Positions 58,966 to 64,000 of a stretch of 64,000 bases of DNA are shown here, in pieces. The notes below the pieces were generated by a model, which made no database searches, had not been told where the DNA came from, and saw nothing but the letters and a program-made list of their open reading frames with translations. This DNA comes from Granulicella tundricola MP5ACTX9 (lineage in GTDB: Bacteria; Acidobacteriota; Terriglobia; Terriglobales; Acidobacteriaceae). Location: contig NC_015064.1 of assembly GCF_000178975.2 (NCBI RefSeq), positions 62,001 through 126,000 of the forward strand. The letters run 5' to 3'. The translations under genes were made by a program, and so were the position numbers. Numbering within the stretch: the first letter of the stretch is position 1; each line of letters starts with the position of its first letter.

Positions 58966-60135
58966 GGAGCCTCTGCGCAGGCGGCCGATTTGACGATGTC
59001 GGTGTGTGCCTTGAGTCGGCGGCCAAGTTTTTCTGCGGTTGGGCCGTGCTTTGCTTGTTCTGGCTGGGGTTTGTGCGGAGTCGAAGACTCATAGCCCGTC
59101 TCCCGGCGCTAGGCGGCGGTTCCCGCCAGGTGCTTGCGGTGGAGGTAGAGGTTGATGAGGGCGAAGTTGGCGCATAGCCGGTGATGGTTCTTGGCGATGC
59201 CTCTGTAGCGTACCTTGTCGAAGCCGAAGACGCGCTTCAGGATACGGAAGACGTGTTCTACTTTCGCTCTTACTTTTGATTTCGTCGTATTCTTCTTCTT
59301 TGCCGCTTCATCGACATAGTTCTTGAACCTGGTTCGCTTGCAGGTCATGTCCTGGGCCTTGGGCGCGGCCTGCCGGATGGCCTTGGTCTGGCCTTGATAG
59401 CCGCCGTCGCCCCACACCTTGCGCTCCTCCCCATGTAGCAGATCCGGCAGCATGTGTACGTCGGAGACGTTGGCCGCCGACGTTGCCACTGAGTGCACGT
59501 GACCTTCTTTTGCATCAACGCCGATGTGCGCCTTCAGTCCGAAGTACCACTGCTTGCCCTTACGAGTCTGACGCATCGCCGGATCACGCTCTTTCTTCTC
59601 GTTCTTGGTCGAAGAAGGCGCATGAATAATGGTCGCATCCACGATCGTGCCGGTCTCGATGCGGATGCCCCTGGCCGCCAGATGCAGGTTCACCGCGTCG
59701 AGCATGGCACCGCCAAGGTCATGCTTTTCGAGCAGGTGGCGGAAGCGCAGCACTGTCGTTTCATCCGGTGCCGGAGCCACGCCCAGGTCAACACCAGCGA
59801 ACCGCCGCAGCGTGAAGGACTCATAAAACGCCTCTTCGACGCCGGGGTCGGACAAGTTGAACCACTGTTGCATAAAGTACGTCCGAAGCATGATCGCAAG
59901 CCCGACAGGACGACGGCCGTTGCCGGCCTTCGGGTAGTGCGGTTCGACCAGAGCCTGTAACTCGGGCCACGGAACAACCACTTCCATCTCATCCAAAAAC
60001 AGCTCCCGCCGAGACTTCCGCCCATACTTCTCAAAGATCGACTGGGACGCAAACGTCTGCTGCTTCATCGCCATCCACCCCTAACCATCAGATTAATCCA
60101 TCAGGCCGCGGACGCAGAACTTGTGCAGAGTTTCC
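58966..60135 (-). mobile_element. IS5-family insertion sequence, intact copy
   Basis: 1170 bases with terminal inverted repeats GGAGCCTCTGCGCA and GGAAACTCTGCACA (11 of 14 match), flanked by identical CTAA duplications (58962-58965 and 60136-60139). CTAA fits the YTAR target rule of several IS5 groups. The transposase reads leftwards. It has landed inside the GIY-YIG nuclease gene. Confidence 0.95.
59109..60074 (-). CDS. IS5-family DDE transposase, intact
   Basis: 321 aa. The N-terminal DUF772-like part is QSIFEKYGRKSRRELFLDEM...QALVEPHYPKAGNGRRP and NLSDPGVEEAFYES. The catalytic triad is read from TIVDATIIHAPSSTK (D), VWGDGGYQGQTKA (D) and SKVRAKVEHVFRILKRVFG (E, with the Y/R-x-x-R-x-x-E-x-x-F-x-x-x-K block). 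Length and all blocks are complete, so it should be active and could mobilise the decayed sister copy. Confidence 0.95.
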   Translation of the reverse strand: MAMKQQTFASQSIFEKYGRKSRRELFLDEMEVVVPWPELQALVEPHYPKAGNGRRPVGLAIMLRTYFMQQWFNLSDPGVEEAFYESFTLRRFAGVDLGVAPAPDETTVLRFRHLLEKHDLGGAMLDAVNLHLAARGIRIETGTIVDATIIHAPSSTKNEKKERDPAMRQTRKGKQWYFGLKAHIGVDAKEGHVHSVATSAANVSDVHMLPDLLHGEERKVWGDGGYQGQTKAIRQAAPKAQDMTCKRTRFKNYVDEAAKKKNTTKSKVRAKVEHVFRILKRVFGFDKVRYRGIAKNHHRLCANFALINLYLHRKHLAGTAA

Positions 60136-60785
60136 CTAAGCTGATCTCACACATTTACATCGGAAAGAGCGACGTTCTCGACGAGCGTCTTCGGAGTCAC
60201 CACGAGAGCAAAGTATTCTGGTCGACGGCATTTGCTTTTTACCGTCCGGCGGACGACCTCCATGGCGGCCAAATCGCGCAGTTGGAAGCTAACCTCATTG
60301 AGAAGGCGCGTGCGGCGGGGAATCATGTACTGCATAACGTGGTCACCCCCCGTAAGATCGGGAAAGGATTCGAGCCGGAGAGCCTAGCAGCCTTTGCTCA
60401 ACAAATCGAAGAGATGTTGAAAGCGCTCGGCCATGATTTATTTTCGACTCAGAGTTTGCCGCAGGCGCAAACCGAAAAGTTTGACTTGGGATATACAAAG
60501 ATCCCAGAAAACCTGAAGACCGTAGTGGAGAAGATTAAGGCGTGGTGCTTAGAGCTGCCTGCGACGAACTTCTATGAAACAGCGGTTCCTGACTTCCGGG
60601 CGAAGGTCATGCATGGCGAGAGCTCGAGAGTTTTCGCGCGGGTTGAGGTCCAGAAGCATGCTGTAAAGCTCACCATGAAGGCAGGTCCGACGCTAATGCT
60701 TGACGCTCAATCTCATGTCTACGAGCAGGTTAGGGAAGAACTTAGAAACTCGCATGACCGAGCACTTAAACACCTTGCAGATTAG

Positions 60786-61403
60786 TGGAGGTGTTGAAAT
60801 TGCTAAGTTTTGATTTATTGCGAGTAAAGTCCAGTTCAACTATGGCCTTTTGTTATTTTCTTTAATCTAAAAGTGCAGGCAAACAGCACGGTAAACGGGC
60901 TATGTCGCATGTAAATATGGGTTTATTCCTTACTGCCCAGCTAAAGATATTCCACCTTTCTCTACGGTGAACAGGCCGAACATTTTTAAAATTGCTTCTT
61001 TTCTGGTGGTAAACGGCTCCTTTTTCGAAAAATGAGCCACACATTGGCTGCATAAGAATGCTCCGCTCTTAGGCAATTTTGAAGCCGCTTTTCCTGAGTG
61101 TCGGGCTTATGAGGGAGCGTTTACCGAACGGATACCGCTAGAAGGCGTCGTCGAAGTTGTCCATGGATTCAACAGCGGAGCGCGTCACAACTTGGGCCCA
61201 TCTACCTTCTACGATTTCTTATCTAAGGAAGCCGCTATGTAGTGAAAATGATCCATAGGTCAGAGCTTTCTAGTAAGAAGCCGAGGCAATGGTGTGCGCC
61301 ACCTTGTGGCCAATCGTGACTCGAGTAAAGACATGCACATCCAGCGATGCAAAAGGAAGTCACCGCATAAAAAAAATCTGAAGGACTTAACTATTACTTT
61401 AAC
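60786..61403. other. Gene-poor stretch with a possible protein remnant
   Basis: 618 bases. The frame 61036-61242 (+) has no ordinary start but reads smoothly: LLGNFEAAFPECRAYEGAFT, then ERIPLEGVVEVVHGFNSGA and STFYDFLSKEAAM before TAG. It may be the end of a lost gene. I recognise no family. The rest is AT-rich. Confidence 0.35.
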
Positions 61404-62288
61404 TTATTCAGGCTCCTCAGATTGAGCGGAACCGTATTCAGTCTTCTTGCATGTATCGGGACGGTCGTTATCATGGCTGATTACATCGATTATCGACGGG
61501 ATCTCAGATACTTGGGGATTGCTGTTAGGGCTGACCGGGTAGAACTCAATGGTGGCTGATGTATCCATGGAATCGAATGTCGCGTTATGATGTTCGCCAC
61601 GTGATTGATATTCCGGGTCGCTTATTGCATGGGCGCTAAGGACATAGCAGTGATTGACGAGATCAAAAAACGTGACCTCATCAACAACGGCACCCATCCC
61701 AAAGAGGGCGGCAACCTTGCGCTTGCGTCTTATTTTTTCCCAAAAGTTTACCGGATGGTCATCCGGCGCTCCACCGAAGTAGTACTCCAGTGACTCAATA
61801 TCGGCCCATTTGAATGCATCTGCCTTGTTCTCATATTTGAGCAGATGCCCTACTCCAAGTGATTCATTTAGCAAGAAGGTACCGTGTACATGTCCTATAT
61901 GCCAATGAGTAGGGTCTCGGTCGGCGGTGTTCGCATACTTTGGATCATCCGGCGATAGGACGGTAAGGTTATATGTGATCTGGTGCACAATCACATCCCG
62001 ATTCCCCACATTAATGAGTGTCCCTCGCTTCGTACTTGAGGTCACGGCTTGAACGCTGTACACGGGGTGGAGGAGATCCCACATCTTCGGAATGTTTCCG
62101 ATCCCCCATACAACAAACGATGCTCCCGCTGCTATCAACGCAAGATTTGTACCTAGGCCTTGAATGAACCGACCACGTCTGCTCTGCTGCGTCTTACATA
62201 CAGAACAAAGGTCTGCTGCTAACGGAATGTCGGACGCACAGGCACAGCAAGGTTTAGTAGTGGGCGCAGCACGTTTAAGCGTGAACAA
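61404..62288 (-). CDS. Unknown zinc-ribbon membrane protein
   Basis: 294 aa. Residues 14-33 hold two CxxC pairs (CCAC and CSVC), a small zinc ribbon. A membrane helix follows (NLALIAAGASFVVWGIGNI), and then a long extracytoplasmic part with beta-type strands (GTLINVGNRDVIVHQITYNL; HWHIGHVHGTFLLNESLGVG). No known family. It stands alone near the decayed right end of the island. Confidence 0.65.
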   Translation of the reverse strand: MFTLKRAAPTTKPCCACASDIPLAADLCSVCKTQQSRRGRFIQGLGTNLALIAAGASFVVWGIGNIPKMWDLLHPVYSVQAVTSSTKRGTLINVGNRDVIVHQITYNLTVLSPDDPKYANTADRDPTHWHIGHVHGTFLLNESLGVGHLLKYENKADAFKWADIESLEYYFGGAPDDHPVNFWEKIRRKRKVAALFGMGAVVDEVTFFDLVNHCYVLSAHAISDPEYQSRGEHHNATFDSMDTSATIEFYPVSPNSNPQVSEIPSIIDVISHDNDRPDTCKKTEYGSAQSEEPE

Positions 62289-63175
62289 TCGTTCCCTCCG
62301 GTGTAGTACCCGCCATCATATCCGATTCAATTTGACTCTCCAGTAGTTTGATAGTGGGTACAGAAATCGCCCCTTGGCACGGAGACTGCCTTGGTCTACT
62401 GAGGACGTTGGCCGTTCAACACGAGCAAACGTCGGTCGATCCGTGAACTGAAAGCTTCATCCTGAGCTTGGTGCGGGGTCGAAGACGTTGGAGCGGGTTG
62501 AGGACGTCCTGGATGACACGATCGGCGTAAAGTTCGTAGGTTTCTAGAAGGTTCTAGATGTCGGACAGTACCAAATTGTTTATGCCCTCTACTGCCCTTC
62601 AATGGATCGTTGCTGGCTTATGGATTCGCTCGGACGGTCTTCGAGCCGGGGTACACGAAACCGACGGTTCAGGCGAATGGGGACAGTTAAGGTCTCGTTG
62701 GTTTTTCGGCTGCTCAATTGAATGCACTTTACAACCCCAAGAGCTAGGCTCGCGGATTAGGTTTACCAGTGATATAGATCTCAAAAGCGGCGAACCTCTT
62801 CCGCAACTCAACGATCCTTTGCGTGGATTCTGCAAGCGTCTCCCCTCAGGAGTGGGCGGGAAGGCCTCTTATGGGTCATGAGGTCGGCCAAGATTCGGCG
62901 CTGGCGCTAGGAAGCATACAGTGCGGCTGAGTTGCGCGTAGATGACGCGCACATCCCATGGACGGCCTCGGCGGCGCGGGGCGAACACCAGGCCCAGGCC
63001 ACCAGTTCGTCGATCGTGAGTCGTGCGTCGAACCGCAAGCGAAATAGCTCCCGAGCCACGGCAGTCAGATTTCATGAGTTGTAGGAGGCTTGACGGACGA
63101 TCCAGTGGTCGGGGTCGTCGGCGACGGCGGTGGCGGCGAGGTCTTCGGTGGACATCATGGGCGGTCCCCTGGATG

Positions 63176-63187
63176 GTGCTAATACCC
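63176..63187 (-). promoter_or_regulatory. Leader motif 5 (GGGTATTAGCAC)
   Basis: On the minus strand TGGGTATTAGCAC lies 19 bases before an ATGATG that opens a short frame (MMSTEDLAATAVADDPDHWI). The core GGGTATTAGC is the same as in motifs 2, 3 and 4, and AGGGG follows it. Confidence 0.4.
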
Positions 63188-63427
63188 AGAGCTGTCGAAG
63201 TCGGATCGTTGAATCGATAATGAAATAACGGTTGTGGCCCGGATAGGACCCAGCACGTGGGCTAACGGTCGCCCAGCGGACCACCTCGGCCTACTGCTGG
63301 TACAGGAGAGATGGCTCATGTACGGCGGACCTGTCGCTCCTAGGCTCCGCCACATCGCAGACTAGCTTCTATCCTTCGATGTCTAACTTCCTGTATGACG
63401 TAGGGGATAGCGGTGGATCGCGCGTCC

Positions 63428-63447
63428 GGTTACACTTTTGGTTACAC
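63428..63447 (+). other. Putative integrase arm-type sites (right pair)
   Basis: Two direct copies of GGTTACAC, starting at 63428 and 63440, lie 134-153 bases inside the right core. A single copy lies just inside the left core at 31018. Paired arm sites at one end and one at the other are usual for tyrosine integrases. Confidence 0.45.
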
Positions 63448-63580
63448 ATCTGCTCCCTTTTTGCTCGACACAAAACCGCATGAGACGTTATGATCTGGCA
63501 AGTATAAAGTTCATCGAACCCGCGCCTGGAGCGGACGAATCGCGTTATGCTGTTGATCCACATAGGCTTGGAATTCGGCC

Positions 63581-63608
63581 GGGGTTCGAATCCCTCTCCC
63601 TCCGCCAT
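63581..63608. repeat. attR: 28-bp copy of the tRNA-Ser 3' end
   Basis: Identical to 30950-30977. Only the T-arm, acceptor strand and CCA are present; no 5' tRNA half precedes it, so this is a displaced end and not a second tRNA gene. It marks the right border of the island. Confidence 0.93.
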
Positions 63609-63732
63609 TTAGTCTAAAATCGGCAGCTCATCAGAGTTATGCAGATAAGTCGATGCGATTATGGGCCGGTTCCAGTGATCTGTAGCGAATTATGGTACCG
63701 GAAGAGAGTTTTAGACGAAGTTCCCCTAGATC

Positions 63733-63946
63733 GGAGTCCAGACGGCCACCGATCTCGCCGCCCTCAACCCCGACAATGCGCGGGCGCTGATGACCGATAT
63801 TGGGCCGCACGGTCTACGAACTGCTTGGGATCCTGCCTGCCGCTTGAACTGATGGAGCCGTCCAGGAAGGGAATCGCCGTCACGTACAGCTTCAGGCTCC
63901 GGTCACGTCCTCGCGGGAGATGCGAGAGTCCATCGCGGGCTCATGA
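63733..63946 (+). pseudogene. UmuC-type (Y-family) DNA polymerase remnant
   Basis: Three frame-shifted pieces read in UmuC order. GVQTATDLAALNPDNARALM is the helix-hairpin-helix region. RTVYELLGI corresponds to the R-T-V-x-E-L-x-G motif. PSRKGIAVTYSF and then APVTSSREMRESIAGS match the K-G-I-x-V-x-x-S-F-G-x-P-V-T little-finger start. At least two frameshifts and missing ends make it non-functional. It lies just outside the right border of the island. Confidence 0.6.
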
Positions 63947-64000
63947 AATTGACCGAAGAGACATTGCGCTCTGATTCGCGGATCGAACGCCTCATGAAAA

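Larger units (their letters stand above)
58766..60785 (+). pseudogene. GIY-YIG nuclease (DUF4357-type) split by an IS5 element
   Basis: The 5' part (58766-58965) ends ELDRPGVYVLVGPSDVD, and the 3' part (60140-60785) continues HIYIGKSDVLDERLRSHHES. Taking out the IS and one copy of CTAA gives one open frame of 281 codons with the GVYVL...YIG core, the R-x-x-x-H helix and QLEANLIEKARAAG. The C-terminal 100 residues are DUF4357-like. As it stands the product is truncated after about 70 residues. Such nucleases are often found in defence islands. Confidence 0.88.
62289..63580. other. Decayed right end of the island
   Basis: About 1.3 kb without a supported gene. A plus-strand frame at 62558-62881 and minus-strand frames at 62869-63284 are open but have no known domain; the latter look like one protein broken near 63075. 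The stretch also holds leader motif 5 and two arm-like octamers. Confidence 0.4.
30978..63608. mobile_element. Genomic island of about 32.6 kb in tRNA-Ser
   Basis: Bounded by the 28-bp tRNA repeats. It starts with a tyrosine integrase gene and contains recombinases, a restriction-modification cassette, toxin-antitoxin-like genes, unknown membrane proteins, IS5 elements and many broken genes. Base composition and codon use are visibly less GC-rich than in the flanking chromosome, most clearly at 46-54 kb. No relaxase, type IV secretion, replication or phage structural gene was seen, so it would need a helper to move between cells. Confidence 0.9.

Noticed and set aside
48383-60135. A composite transposon made by the two IS5 copies
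   Set aside because: Each copy has its own CTAA-type flank and lies inside different sequence, so they inserted independently.
63581-63608. A second tRNA gene at the right border
   Set aside because: Only the 3' 28 bases are present; the upstream sequence has no D-arm or anticodon arm.
30978-63608. The island as a prophage or a conjugative element
   Set aside because: No capsid, terminase, tail, lysis, relaxase, coupling-protein or type IV secretion gene could be read in any frame.
63369-63608. A 79-aa minus-strand frame ending the island
   Set aside because: It reads through the attR tRNA copy, and its sequence there is just a translation of tRNA; no ribosome site precedes it.

Overview
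The window looks like chromosome from a soil Acidobacteriota of the Terriglobales group (Terriglobus/Granulicella/Edaphobacter-like). This is inferred from GC-rich codon use, the MacB-type permeases, a hopanoid-type glycosyltransferase, a DUF3536 GH57 protein, and an alternative complex III operon fused to a caa3-type oxidase operon. No ribosomal RNA is present, so the assignment is an inference.

Bases 1-30976 are ordinary chromosome. They hold the end of one MacB-like permease and a second complete one, an HpnI-like glycosyltransferase, a membrane-anchored alpha/beta hydrolase, and rpoD. A Rieske oxygenase, a GT39 glycosyltransferase, a Phd/RelE-type toxin-antitoxin pair, a cyclic-nucleotide-binding DUF1003 protein, a GH57 protein and an AlkA-type glycosylase follow. 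Next comes a 14-kb respiratory operon: actABCDEF, a one-helix protein of unknown function, a SCO copper chaperone, then coxBACD. Electrons would pass from quinol through ACIII to the heme-c-fused CuA subunit of an A2-type haem-copper oxidase. The stretch ends with another MacB-like permease and tRNA-Ser(UGA).

Bases 30978-63608 form a genomic island of about 32.6 kb inserted in the 3' end of that tRNA-Ser gene. A 28-bp copy of the tRNA end recurs at 63581-63608, an integrase gene lies just inside the tRNA-proximal end, and GGTTACAC arm-like repeats lie near both ends. The island carries two small helix-turn-helix genes and three further tyrosine recombinases. It carries a Res-Mod restriction-modification cassette with an unknown 157-aa protein and a RelE-UvrD fusion helicase. 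It also carries a possible TumE-like/PK_C-like operon, a divergent five-gene module of unknown membrane proteins and a lipoprotein, and a Panacea (DUF4065) toxin-antitoxin pair. A GIY-YIG nuclease gene is cleanly split by an IS5-family element, and a second, decayed IS5 copy and several recombinase remnants are present. No conjugation, replication or virion genes were seen, so it reads as an integrative defence island that is not self-transmissible.

The least explained signals are all in the island. The first is a repeated leader motif, GGGTAYTAGCC, just upstream of at least five start codons. The second is a perfect 14-bp inverted repeat with a 6-bp spacer in front of a recombinase gene. The third and fourth are the PK_C-like operon and the five-gene membrane module. 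Beyond the island, 63733-63946 holds a frameshifted remnant of a UmuC-type DNA polymerase.
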